NCBI RefSeq assembly: GCF_013694095.1
Contig: NZ_JACEFB010000020.1
Span: forward strand, 1-64,000
From: Thermogemmata fonticola
Lineage (GTDB): Bacteria; Planctomycetota; Planctomycetia; Gemmatales; Gemmataceae
Direction: 5' to 3'
DNA length: 64,000 nucleotides
Position numbers and translations under genes: made by a program. Below are positions 55,144 through 63,564 of the stretch, in pieces; the stretch's first letter is position 1; every line of letters starts with the position of its first letter. Under the pieces are notes generated by a model. That model saw nothing but the letters and a program-made list of their open reading frames with translations. It was not told the DNA's origin and ran no database searches.

Positions 55144-57126
55144 ATGCTCGTGGGTCAAACGATTGGTTCCGGGGCCTACCGCTTTGAGGTGGAGGCGGAG
55201 CTGGGGGCGGGGGCGATGGGGATGGTCTATCGTGCCCGCTTTTACATGGATGGCAAAGTGGTGCCTGTGGCCTTGAAGATGGTCTCGCTGGGACTGTTGG
55301 GGAACGAAGCGGCCCTGGCCCGGTTTGAGCGCGAGGCGAACATTCTCAAGCAACTGCGGCATCCGAACATTGTCCGGCTGTACGCCTCTGGCCAATATCG
55401 CAAGATGCCCTTCATCGCGATGGAGTTTATCGACGGGGAGTCGCTGGACCGCGTGCTCTCCCGCCGGGGACGCCTGACGTGGGAAGAGGTGGTCGCTTAC
55501 GGCAAGCAACTCTGCGCGGCTTTGCAACATGCCCATGACAAAGGGATCATCCACCGCGATCTGAAGCCTTCCAACATCATGATCACGCGCGAAGGCGTGC
55601 TCAAGCTGACCGATTTCGGGATTGCCAAGGACATCGATGTGACGGCCCTGACGGCGGCCAACAGCACGATTGGTACGGCGGCGTATATGTCCCCGGAACA
55701 GTGCAAAGGAGATCGGGACCTGACTCACAAGTCGGACCTGTACTCGCTGGGGGTGGTCTTCTTCGAGCTGCTGACGGGGCGCAAGCCCTTCCGGGCGGAA
55801 ACGACGATGGACATGTTTCTCAAGCATGTCCAGGAAGCCCCGCCGCGGCCCAGCCGGCTGACCGTGGAGGTGCCGCCGAAGCTGGAAGCCCTGATTCTGC
55901 AACTGATGGCCAAGGACAAGGACGACCGGCCCACGGATGCCGCCTGGGTCGGCCGCATGCTCGAAGAGATCGAAGAGGATGCCCTAGCCCTGCGCAGCGC
56001 CGGGGAAGCCCTGCTCCATTCACGCAATTTGGACAAGCCCCGCCATGCGGACGGTTCCCGCCTGACCGCGGAGGATCGCGAGGCGCTCCGGGCTTTGCGC
56101 GGCAAGAAAGTGCGCAAAAAGAAGCAGCGCGATGACCGGGCCTGGTGGGAAAAACCGCTATTCCAAGCGTCGGCGGCTGTGCTCGGTTTAGTGGCCGTCG
56201 CGGGGCTGGCGGCCTGGGCCTTGTGGCCCCCTTCCGCAGATAAACTCTGGCATGCCGTCGAGACCGCCACCGAGCCGGACCAGCAGCGCAAAGCCGCCGA
56301 GACCTACCTCAAGCGCTTCGGCCAGAACGAGGATGAACGCACGCAGAAGGTGGCCGCCATCTTCCGGGACCTGGTGGTTCGTGAGCGCAACCGCGTCCTG
56401 CAAAACCGCTTCAACCGGGGCATGTCCCAGCCGCTGGAAAACGATGATGCCGAAGCCTACAAGCTGGCCTGGAAAGCCCTGGAATACGAAAAGCTGGGGA
56501 ATCTGACCCTGGCCGAGCAGCACTGGAAGCAGCTCCAGGAACGCTTTGCCGAGAGCGCCCAGCTTCCCTTTACGTTGGAGGAGGCGACGTTGCAAAAGGC
56601 CCGCTGGGGCTGGCTGGCCCAACACCGCCTCCAACTCCTTCAGGAGGTCCGCAAGCTCGCTGACACCCTGCGCAAGCAGGTGGACGAATACCGGGAGTTC
56701 GAGCGGCCCTTCCCCACCGATGCCACCCAGCCGGAAACCCTGGCCCTGTTCGCCCAGCGGTTGGAACTGTTCGGCGACCGGGAGAAAGCCTTGCGTATCT
56801 GGACCCAGCTCCACGAGCGCACCGAAAAGGACGAGGAGCAGAAATCCTGGCACTTGCTCGCTGGTGAACGCAAGCACCGCCTGACCACCGCCTCCACCCC
56901 CGCCGACCCGCTCAAGCAGCGCCTCAACCTCATCGAGGGGCATCTGCAAAAGGCCCAGCAACTCCTGGCCGTCCTTCAGCCCGACGATCCCGCCATCAAG
57001 CGCAAGCGGGCCGACATCCGCATCCTTTGCCGTGACATCGCCGATCTGTATGCTGACGAAGGCGAGCCAGCCATCGAGAAGCTGGTGCAGCAAGCCCGCA
57101 CCCTGTTGGAAAAAATGCGAGACTAG
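55144..57126 (+). CDS. PknB-type membrane Ser/Thr protein kinase
   Basis: 660 residues, ATG 55144 behind GGGAGAAAAAGC. Kinase domain about 10-280: Gly loop ELGAGAMGMVYRARF, VALK Lys, Glu in FEREANILKQL, HRDLKPSN catalytic loop, DFG in LTDFGIAKDI, SPEQ in the activation segment, and SDLYSLGVVFFELLTGRKPF. The juxtamembrane part is basic (RGKKVRKKKQRDD), then one transmembrane helix at about 345-362 (SAAVLGLVAVAGLAAWALW). The C-terminal 300 residues are helical and TPR-like, without PASTA repeats. The C-terminal half should be extracytoplasmic and may sense or scaffold. Typical of the large planctomycete kinase set. Confidence 0.94.
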   Translation: MLVGQTIGSGAYRFEVEAELGAGAMGMVYRARFYMDGKVVPVALKMVSLGLLGNEAALARFEREANILKQLRHPNIVRLYASGQYRKMPFIAMEFIDGESLDRVLSRRGRLTWEEVVAYGKQLCAALQHAHDKGIIHRDLKPSNIMITREGVLKLTDFGIAKDIDVTALTAANSTIGTAAYMSPEQCKGDRDLTHKSDLYSLGVVFFELLTGRKPFRAETTMDMFLKHVQEAPPRPSRLTVEVPPKLEALILQLMAKDKDDRPTDAAWVGRMLEEIEEDALALRSAGEALLHSRNLDKPRHADGSRLTAEDREALRALRGKKVRKKKQRDDRAWWEKPLFQASAAVLGLVAVAGLAAWALWPPSADKLWHAVETATEPDQQRKAAETYLKRFGQNEDERTQKVAAIFRDLVVRERNRVLQNRFNRGMSQPLENDDAEAYKLAWKALEYEKLGNLTLAEQHWKQLQERFAESAQLPFTLEEATLQKARWGWLAQHRLQLLQEVRKLADTLRKQVDEYREFERPFPTDATQPETLALFAQRLELFGDREKALRIWTQLHERTEKDEEQKSWHLLAGERKHRLTTASTPADPLKQRLNLIEGHLQKAQQLLAVLQPDDPAIKRKRADIRILCRDIADLYADEGEPAIEKLVQQARTLLEKMRD

Positions 57127-57272
57127 TGAGCGGCCCTCCCCAGCCCTCGTTCTGCCGCAAGCGGCAGGAGCCGGTGGTGCAGCCGGGCCAACGATGGCTT
57201 CCGGGAGCGATTATCCCGCCGCTCCGACTGCGGTCAGTATTCCGAGAGATCATCCCCCAAGGATCCGTGTGT

Positions 57273-58577
57273 ATGCGTGAGCGACCGTCCAGTGCCGCTG
57301 CTTTCGAGCGAGCCAAGCGCAGCATTCCTGGTGGCGTGAACAGTCCTGCCCGTGCGTTCGGGGCGGTGGGGGGACACCCGCTGTTCATCGCCCGCGGAGA
57401 AGGGCCGTATCTCTACGATCTGGACGGGCAGCGGTATCTGGATTTCGTGGGTTCCTGGGGGCCGCTCATTTGGGGGCACTGCCACCCGGCGGTCCAGGAA
57501 GCGGTGGAGGCCGCCTTGCGGCGCGGTTCCACCTTCGGAGCGCCCTGCGAACTGGAGACGGAACTGGCCGAGCTGGTCATCGCCGCGGTGCCGTCGATCG
57601 AGATGGTCCGCTTCGTCTCCAGCGGCACGGAAGCGACGATGAGCGCCATCCGCCTGGCACGGGGGTTCACCGGCCGGTCCACCATCATCAAGTTCGCCGG
57701 CTGCTATCACGGCCATGTCGATGCCCTGTTGGTGGCAGCGGGTTCCAGCGCCTTGACCCACGGCGTGCCGTCGAGTCCCGGCGTGCCGCCCGGTTGTACC
57801 CAGGATACCCTGGTGCTGGAATACAACGATTGCCAGGCTCTGGCCGATGTGTTCCGCCAGCATGGCGATCAGATCGCCGCCGTCATTGTCGAGCCGGTCG
57901 TAGGAAACATGGGACTGGTGGAACCGACGGCGGAGTTTCGCCAGGAGCTGCGCCGCCTCACGCTGCGGTACGGCGCCGTGCTGATCTATGACGAAGTGAT
58001 GACCGGCTTCCGCCTGGCCTTTGGCGGGGCCCAGGAGCTGTACGGCGACCACGCCGACTTGACGACCTTGGGCAAAATCCTCGGCGGCGGCCTGCCTGTG
58101 GGGGCCTACGGGGGGCGGCGGGACATCATGCGCCAGGTCATGCCCGCCGGGCCGGTCTTCCAGGCCGGCACGCTCTCCGGCAACCCCCTGGCGATGGCAG
58201 CGGGGTTGGCCACGCTCCGCCTCTTGCAGCGCCAGCCGCCGTATGCCTACCTGGAAAATCTGGGCCGCGCCCTCCAGAACGGCTTGCAACAGGCCCTCGA
58301 CACCCGCCGCATCCCCGGACGCGTCCAGCGAGTCGGCAGCATGTGGACCCTCTTCTTCACCGCCGAGCCGGTCACCAACTACACCACGGCCCGCCAGGCG
58401 GATACCCGCCGCTTCGCCCGCTTCTTCTGGGAAATGCTCGACCGCGGCATCTACCTGCCGTGCAGCCAGTTCGAGGCCGCCTTCCTCAACGCCGCCATGA
58501 CGCCGCAGCACATCGCCCAGACCATCGCCGCCGCCGAAGAAGCCTTGGACATCCTCGCCCACGCCCCCGCTGCCTGA
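57273..58577 (+). CDS. hemL: glutamate-1-semialdehyde 2,1-aminomutase
   Basis: 434 residues from ATG 57273 (AAGGAT 8 bases upstream). PLP enzyme that makes 5-aminolevulinate in the C5 pathway of heme synthesis; cytoplasmic. Seen: FERAKRSIPGGVNSPARAFG, VRFVSSGTEATMSAIRLARG, FAGCYHGHVDALLV, IAAVIVEPVVGNMG, LIYDEVMTGFRLA and the cofactor Lys 268 in LGKILGGGLPVGAYGG. Length and motif order match HemL. The frame is open upstream back to the kinase stop, but those residues are not family-like. Heme demand fits the cytochrome-type proteins elsewhere in the window. Confidence 0.96.
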   Translation: MRERPSSAAAFERAKRSIPGGVNSPARAFGAVGGHPLFIARGEGPYLYDLDGQRYLDFVGSWGPLIWGHCHPAVQEAVEAALRRGSTFGAPCELETELAELVIAAVPSIEMVRFVSSGTEATMSAIRLARGFTGRSTIIKFAGCYHGHVDALLVAAGSSALTHGVPSSPGVPPGCTQDTLVLEYNDCQALADVFRQHGDQIAAVIVEPVVGNMGLVEPTAEFRQELRRLTLRYGAVLIYDEVMTGFRLAFGGAQELYGDHADLTTLGKILGGGLPVGAYGGRRDIMRQVMPAGPVFQAGTLSGNPLAMAAGLATLRLLQRQPPYAYLENLGRALQNGLQQALDTRRIPGRVQRVGSMWTLFFTAEPVTNYTTARQADTRRFARFFWEMLDRGIYLPCSQFEAAFLNAAMTPQHIAQTIAAAEEALDILAHAPAA

Positions 58578-58937
58578 CGCTGCCTTCCGGGATTGTTCCT
58601 ATTTGACAATTTCAGATTTATGGTTCGTATGTATAGATCAAGGGCGCTCGGAGATAATCATCGTCCCCTTGCTATTGACAATCGTGACTTTGGGAACAGA
58701 TGAACAGATAAAACAAGGCACGGTGACTGGCTCGGAATCATGAGGAAATTGTAACGGTCCGATGCGCCCTCCTGGCCATCGGCTAGGTTTTCCCCCACCG
58801 AGGCGTACACTAATCCGAAGAGAGGGCCGGCGGGAAGGCAAAGGGCCAAGCCCCACCGACCGACTTGCTGCGACTCCGGCTGCCGCGGAGGGAGCTGGGA
58901 CGATCAGGCCAAGTTTCTCCAAACCTTGAGGTGGACC
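58578..58937. other. intergenic region with AT-rich segment
   Basis: 360 bases. The first 170 are AT-rich: TTGACA at about 58602-58607 with TATGTA 19 bases on, and a second TTGACA near 58675. These may give a promoter for the thioredoxin gene, but the spacing is loose. A short minus-strand reading frame ending at 58638 has no family resemblance. Confidence 0.4.
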
Positions 58938-60113
58938 ATGATGAGCCGATGGAACTGGATCTGGGCGGGGAGTGTAGGGGGGCTGGTTTTCGCCGGTTTC
59001 CTGAGCCTGGCGGCGGCCCAGCAGCCCCCCGCCGGCGGCCCCGGCGACGGTAAAGCCGAACCGACCGTGGCCAGCAAATACCTGGAGCTGCAAAAGGAAT
59101 TCGAGGCGGTCAACCGCAAACTGCTGGAGCGCTTCCAGGCGGCCAAGACGGAGGCCGAGCGCAATGCCGTGCGGGAGGAAGCCCTGAAGCTGCTTCCCCA
59201 ATTTGCCGATCGCCTTCTCGCCATTGCCAGCAAGGAAGCGAAGAGCCGGGAGGCGTTCGAGCCGTTGATCCAGGCCCTGCTTTTGGGGCGGGGAGGCGAA
59301 GCCAGCAAAAAAGCGGCCGAATTGCTAGCGGAACACCATGCCGGCGATCCCCGCTTGCTCCGCCTGCTGCCTGCCCTGGCGAGCCAAGGCGGTGAGGCTG
59401 GCACCCGTCTGCTGGAAGTGCTGGCCGAAAAGGCCACGGATCGCCAGGTTCGCGGTCTCGCCCTGCTTTACCACGGTGCCGGTCTGCTGGAACAGGCGGA
59501 CATGCCCGGCCCGTCCCCTCTCCCGCCGGAGAAGCGCCAGGCCGCCTATGCCCAGGCGGAGAAGGTCCTGCGCCAGGCCGTCCAGGATTTCGGCGACGTG
59601 AAAATCCCCACACCCGCCGGTGAACAAACGGTGGCCAAAGCGGCGGAAGAGCACCTCTTCGTCCTCAACAACCTGACCATCGGCAAGGTGTTGCCGGATG
59701 CCGAAGTCCAGGACCTTGACGGCAAGAAAGTCAAAGTGAGCGACTACCGCGGGAAAGTCGTGGTCCTGGACATTTGGGCCACCTGGTGCGGGCCGTGCCG
59801 GGCCATGATCCCCCATGAGCGGGAAATGGTGGAGCGCCTCAAGGGGCAGCCGTTTGTGCTCATCAGCCTCAGTGCGGATGCCAAGAAGGAAACGCTGACC
59901 AGTTTCCTGGAGAAAGAGCCGATGCCCTGGGTCCACTGGTGGAACGGCGGCGAGAGCGGCGGTGCCCTGGAAAAGTACCGCGTCTCCTTCTTCCCCACCA
60001 TTTATGTGCTGGATGCCAAAGGGGTGATCCGCTATAAGCATCTGCGCGGAGAGGCGCTGGAGAAGGCGGTGGAAGAACTTCTCCGGGAAGTGAAAAGCGG
60101 CGAGAAGAAATGA
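58938..60113 (+). CDS. TlpA/ResA-like thioredoxin with helical N-terminal domain
   Basis: 391 residues, ATG 58938 after GAGGTGG; an adjacent second ATG follows. Signal peptide 1-27 (WIWAGSVGGLVFAGFLSLAA). Residues 40-230 are helical and charged, HEAT/TPR-like (KYLELQKEFEAVNRKLLERF). Thioredoxin domain about 245-385: LPDAEVQDLDGKKVKVSDYR, DIWATWCGPCRAMIPHE with redox Cys 284 and 287, and the cis-Pro region in VSFFPTIYVLDAKGVI. Periplasmic thiol reductant, perhaps for cytochrome maturation or repair of exported proteins. No ccm genes adjacent. Confidence 0.93.
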   Translation: MMSRWNWIWAGSVGGLVFAGFLSLAAAQQPPAGGPGDGKAEPTVASKYLELQKEFEAVNRKLLERFQAAKTEAERNAVREEALKLLPQFADRLLAIASKEAKSREAFEPLIQALLLGRGGEASKKAAELLAEHHAGDPRLLRLLPALASQGGEAGTRLLEVLAEKATDRQVRGLALLYHGAGLLEQADMPGPSPLPPEKRQAAYAQAEKVLRQAVQDFGDVKIPTPAGEQTVAKAAEEHLFVLNNLTIGKVLPDAEVQDLDGKKVKVSDYRGKVVVLDIWATWCGPCRAMIPHEREMVERLKGQPFVLISLSADAKKETLTSFLEKEPMPWVHWWNGGESGGALEKYRVSFFPTIYVLDAKGVIRYKHLRGEALEKAVEELLREVKSGEKK

Positions 60114-60312
60114 CAGCTTCTCCGCTCGTCCGCATGAGTCCGCCGGTGTCGCGAATCGTTCCGACGGGTTCCATAAGGTAAACGGAAGAGGCGCGCCGTT
60201 CCGCCCGGCCAGCGGCGGGGAAGAGGATTCAGCCGGACGATTCTAGCGAAGCGATCGGAAGCGATCCGCGACGGGGCGGAGAAGTGCTATCGGCTTGCTG
60301 CCGCGGGAAAGT

Positions 60313-61749
60313 ATGGCGGCACCTATGCCTCACATCCGGGAATTACGGCCTGCGCCGCCGGCTTGGGAAGTCGCCCGGCGCTTGATCGATCTGCCCCACC
60401 TGGTCTTTCTGGATTCCGCGGAAGGACATCCCCAGCGTGGCCGTTACTCTTACATCGCCGCCGATCCCGCCGTCTGGTTCACCGCCACGGTGGGAGCGGA
60501 CCGCCAAGCCGCTCAGCTTCTCTGGCACGAGTGGCACAGCCTCTACCAGCAGTCCCGCCGCCCGGTCGAGTGGCCCGCGGAGTTGCCGCCCTTCTGCGGA
60601 GGCTGGGTGGGGCTATTCGGCTACGGCCTGCAACGCCTCTGGGAACGCATTCCGCGGACTCGCTGGGATGAGTTCGCCGTGCCCGATCTGGCGGTGGGGC
60701 GCTACGACTGGCTGCTGGCTTTCGACCACTTCCAGCACCGGGCCTGGTGTATCGACTGGACTGCGGAAGGTTCCGCGGCGGAGAGGATCGAAGGGCTGCT
60801 CCGCCAGCCCCCGCCGCCGTTGCCGGGGTGTGTCGGTTCCCAAGTGGCCCTGGCTGCTCCCAGTTATCCGCTTCCGGGTTGGCCGGGCGTAGCCAGCAAT
60901 TTTGATCGAACCGGTTACGAGGCAGCGGTGGGCCGGGCCGTGGAATACGTCCGCGCGGGGGATTGCTTCCAGGTGAATCTGTCTCAGCGCTTGTTGGCCC
61001 CGCTGTTCTGCCATCCGTGGGAGTTGTACGAGCGCTTGCGGCAGTGCAATCCCGCTCCTTTCGCCGCCTATTTCGACCTGGGCCGGTTCCAGATTCTCAG
61101 CGCCTCCCCGGAGCGTTTCCTGCGCCTATCTGCCGAGGGGTGGGTGGAGACCCGGCCGATCAAGGGGACCCGCCCGCGCGGCCGCTCGGCTGCGGAGGAT
61201 GCTGCCTTAGCGCAGGAACTGCTTTCCAGCCCCAAGGAGCGCGCCGAGAATGTCATGATCGTGGACCTCTTGCGCAACGATTTAGGGCGGGTGTGTTCGT
61301 TTGGCAGCGTGCAGGTCCAGGCGGTATGCGAGCTGGAGAGTTTTCGGCATGTGCATCATTTGGTCTCCGAAGTGCGGGGGCGGTTGCGGCCGGGTTGCGG
61401 TCCGCTGGAGTTGCTTGCCGCCGCCTTTCCAGGGGGAAGCGTCACCGGAGCGCCGAAGGTGCGCGCCATGGAGATCATTGCGGAGTTGGAACCGACGGCC
61501 CGCGGCCCGTACTGTGGCTGCCTGGCCTGGCTCGGCTTCAACGGTGCGATGGATAGTTGCATCCTCATCCGCACGATGACAGCGGGCCAAGGTTGGGTCC
61601 AATTTCCCGTGGGAGGGGGCATCGTCGCGGATAGCGATCCGGCACGAGAATACGAGGAGACGTTACACAAAGCCGCTGGCCTGCTCCGCGCTTGGCAGAG
61701 CTGTTCCGGCAGCTGGGACACGACTCTCGAGGCGTTGACACCACGATGA
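60313..61749 (+). CDS. pabB: aminodeoxychorismate synthase component I
   Basis: 478 residues from ATG 60313 (CGGGAAAG upstream). Converts chorismate with ammonia to 4-amino-4-deoxychorismate on the way to pABA; cytoplasmic. The chorismate-binding domain has FQVNLSQRLLAPL, ILSASPERFLRL, RPIKGTRPRGRS with Lys 284, LLSSPKERAENVMIVDLLRN (split) and GSVTGAPKVRAMEI. PabB enzymes carry Lys in the PIKGT motif where anthranilate synthase (TrpE) has Ala, which favours PabB. The stop overlaps the start of a mini-cistron (ATGA), followed by the DUF447 and beta-RFAP synthase genes. The operon context suggests that pABA is made for methanopterin as well as folate. Confidence 0.92.
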   Translation: MAAPMPHIRELRPAPPAWEVARRLIDLPHLVFLDSAEGHPQRGRYSYIAADPAVWFTATVGADRQAAQLLWHEWHSLYQQSRRPVEWPAELPPFCGGWVGLFGYGLQRLWERIPRTRWDEFAVPDLAVGRYDWLLAFDHFQHRAWCIDWTAEGSAAERIEGLLRQPPPPLPGCVGSQVALAAPSYPLPGWPGVASNFDRTGYEAAVGRAVEYVRAGDCFQVNLSQRLLAPLFCHPWELYERLRQCNPAPFAAYFDLGRFQILSASPERFLRLSAEGWVETRPIKGTRPRGRSAAEDAALAQELLSSPKERAENVMIVDLLRNDLGRVCSFGSVQVQAVCELESFRHVHHLVSEVRGRLRPGCGPLELLAAAFPGGSVTGAPKVRAMEIIAELEPTARGPYCGCLAWLGFNGAMDSCILIRTMTAGQGWVQFPVGGGIVADSDPAREYEETLHKAAGLLRAWQSCSGSWDTTLEALTPR

Positions 61750-61811
61750 TCTTGGAAGACGACTGGTTCCCCCCGCAGGGACTGGTTCCCCCCACCTTGA
61801 CACGACCATGA
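61746..61811 (+). CDS. 21-codon mini-cistron bridging pabB and DUF447
   Basis: ATG 61746 overlaps the pabB stop (ATGA) and its own TGA at 61809-61811 overlaps the DUF447 ATG at 61808 (ATGA). The encoded peptide is MILEDDWFPPQGLVPPTLTR plus Pro. Its first codons repeat the DUF447 start (MILEG), and the DNA is a tandem duplication (GACTGGTTCCCCCC twice). It may translate as a coupling device or be an accidental by-product of duplication. Confidence 0.45.
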   Translation: MILEDDWFPPQGLVPPTLTRP

Positions 61812-62446
61812 TTTTGGAAGGCTTGGTCACCACTTTGGACGCTGAAGGCGCCCCGCATCTGGCACCGATGGGACCGCGCTTCGATGCGGCCGAATCAGAC
61901 CGCTTCCTGCTGCGTCCCTTTCCCACAGCTCAGACCTGCCGGAACCTGCTGCGCCATCCGCAGGGGGTGTTTCACATCACCGATGATGCCCTGTTGCTGG
62001 CTCAAGCGGCGATCGGACGCCTGCCTTCCTTCCCGCCGGTTCAGCCCGCCGCTCGGATTCGCGGCGTGGTGCTCCAGGATTGCTGCCGCTATTATGAGTT
62101 CGTCATCGAACAAGTTGATACCAGCCAGGAGCGGGTGCATATGCAAGCCCGCATCGTGCATCAGGGCCGCGTCCGGGACTTCCTCGGCTTCCAGCGAGCA
62201 CGGCATGCGATTGTGGAAGCCGCGATTCTGGCGACCCGCGTCCACCTGCTGCCCTGGGAGGAAATCGAGGCCGAGTTCCGCAAGCTGCGGCGGATCGTGG
62301 AGAAGACCGGCGATGCCGCGGAACACGAGGCGATGGCGTTGCTGGAAGAGCATGTGCGCGCGGCGGCAGTCCAGGCAGCCCAGCGATTGGCCCCCCTGCC
62401 GGACCAGAACAGCGAAGCGCCCCAGGACCCACCGAGGGGACCATGA
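61808..62446 (+). CDS. DUF447 family protein, tetrahydromethanopterin-linked
   Basis: 212 residues. DUF447 proteins (flavin-reductase-like split barrel) occur in methanogens and in bacteria with tetrahydromethanopterin-linked C1 metabolism; the precise reaction is not established. Seen: N-terminal ILEGLVTTLDAEGAPHLAPM, the typical FPTAQTCRNLLRHPQGVFHI, YYEFVIEQVDTSQERVHMQA and GFQRARHAIVEAAILATRVH. The last 30 residues are low-complexity. The gene overlaps the mini-cistron and ends by ATGA overlap (62443-62446) with the beta-RFAP synthase gene, so translation of the cluster is coupled. Confidence 0.88.
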   Translation: MILEGLVTTLDAEGAPHLAPMGPRFDAAESDRFLLRPFPTAQTCRNLLRHPQGVFHITDDALLLAQAAIGRLPSFPPVQPAARIRGVVLQDCCRYYEFVIEQVDTSQERVHMQARIVHQGRVRDFLGFQRARHAIVEAAILATRVHLLPWEEIEAEFRKLRRIVEKTGDAAEHEAMALLEEHVRAAAVQAAQRLAPLPDQNSEAPQDPPRGP

Positions 62447-63408
62447 TTCAGGTGATTGCTCCGAGCCGCTTGCACTTTGGCTTGTTTCAAGTGCCGCAGG
62501 GGGAAGGTGAAACCCTTCCGGCTGAGGGACGGCTTTATGGCGGCGTCGGACTGATGATCGACCGTCCCGCGGTGGTGGTGACCTGGCGTGCGGATGGCAT
62601 GGGCCGGCGCGTGGAAGGGGTCCATGCGGAGCGGGTCCAGCAATTTGCGGCTCGCTTTGAGGCGTCGTTGGCCGTGTCCCAGCGCCGGCCCTATGCCCTG
62701 CTGGTGGAGCGCTGCCCCGCCCAGCATATCGGTTTGGGGGTGGGGACGCAACTCGGTTTGGCCACGGCCAAAGCCCTGGCGACTGCCGCCGGTTACGGAC
62801 ACTGGTCCGCCGTCACACTGGCGGCCCGCATCGGACGAGGCGAACGCTCCGCAGTGGGCATCCACGGTTTCGACCACGGCGGCCTGATCGTGGAAGCCGG
62901 CAAACGTGCGGGCGAGCTGGTGTCGCCTCTGTGGCACCATGTCCGCCTGCCGGCAAGCTGGCGCGTCCTGCTGATTCTCCTGCCGCAGGGCCAATCCTGG
63001 CATGGCTCGCAAGAACGCAGAGCGTTTGCGTGCGCTTGTGGGGGAGCTGCGGCCCGCCTACGCCGCCTGGCCATCGAAGGCCTCGTTCCTGCCGCTCAGA
63101 GTGGCGACCTCCACGCCTTTGGCGAAGCCGTCTATGACTTCAACCGCCTGGCGGGAGAGCCTTTTCGCCTCTGTCAGGGAGGAATCTATGCTTCCCCCTG
63201 GATCGAAAGCTGGGTGGCCCGCTTGCGGCAAGCCGGCCTCCGCGGTGTCGGGCAAAGCTCCTGGGGACCGACTGTGTTTGCGATCGTCGGCGATGAAGAG
63301 ACTGCCCGGCATTATGTGCGCCGCTGGCAGACCGAGGCCCCTCTGCTCATCGCCGGCATTGCTCCCGGACATCGCGTGATCCACGATGCTGGCGAACCGC
63401 AGAGCTAG
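62443..63408 (+). CDS. beta-ribofuranosylaminobenzene 5'-phosphate synthase
   Basis: 321 residues. First committed enzyme of tetrahydromethanopterin synthesis: joins pABA-type precursor with PRPP, releasing CO2 and diphosphate (family MptG/beta-RFAP synthase, GHMP-kinase fold). Seen: VIAPSRLHFGLF at the N-terminus, GGVGLMIDRPAV, AQHIGLGVGTQLGLATAKAL corresponding to the GHMP phosphate loop, IGRGERSAVGIHGFDHGGLI and GQSSWGPTVFAIVGDEE near the end. All match bacterial homologues from methylotrophs and planctomycetes as I know them. It uses the product of the pabB pathway encoded two genes upstream. Confidence 0.9.
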   Translation: MIQVIAPSRLHFGLFQVPQGEGETLPAEGRLYGGVGLMIDRPAVVVTWRADGMGRRVEGVHAERVQQFAARFEASLAVSQRRPYALLVERCPAQHIGLGVGTQLGLATAKALATAAGYGHWSAVTLAARIGRGERSAVGIHGFDHGGLIVEAGKRAGELVSPLWHHVRLPASWRVLLILLPQGQSWHGSQERRAFACACGGAAARLRRLAIEGLVPAAQSGDLHAFGEAVYDFNRLAGEPFRLCQGGIYASPWIESWVARLRQAGLRGVGQSSWGPTVFAIVGDEETARHYVRRWQTEAPLLIAGIAPGHRVIHDAGEPQS

Positions 63409-63564
63409 CTCCAGAGTGGCCATGGCAGACCTGGCTCCAGAATAGGCAAAGGCGGGATGCGGGACTGGTTTCCAGGCGACGGCCAAGGCATCAGCCAGCC
63501 ACTGCCGTGATGGAAGCGGAAGCCCCAGCCGGGAAGGAGACGGGTTGCTGTCAGCGAGGTGCCA

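Noticed and set aside
58638-58849. Short minus-strand frame between hemL and the thioredoxin gene
   Set aside because: Its end reads like protein (VTVPCFICSSVPKVTIVNSK) but the upstream part is non-coding in character and no start with a ribosome binding site fits.
60313-61749. trpE, anthranilate synthase component I
   Set aside because: The PIKGT Lys and linkage to beta-RFAP synthase favour PabB; no trp gene is adjacent.
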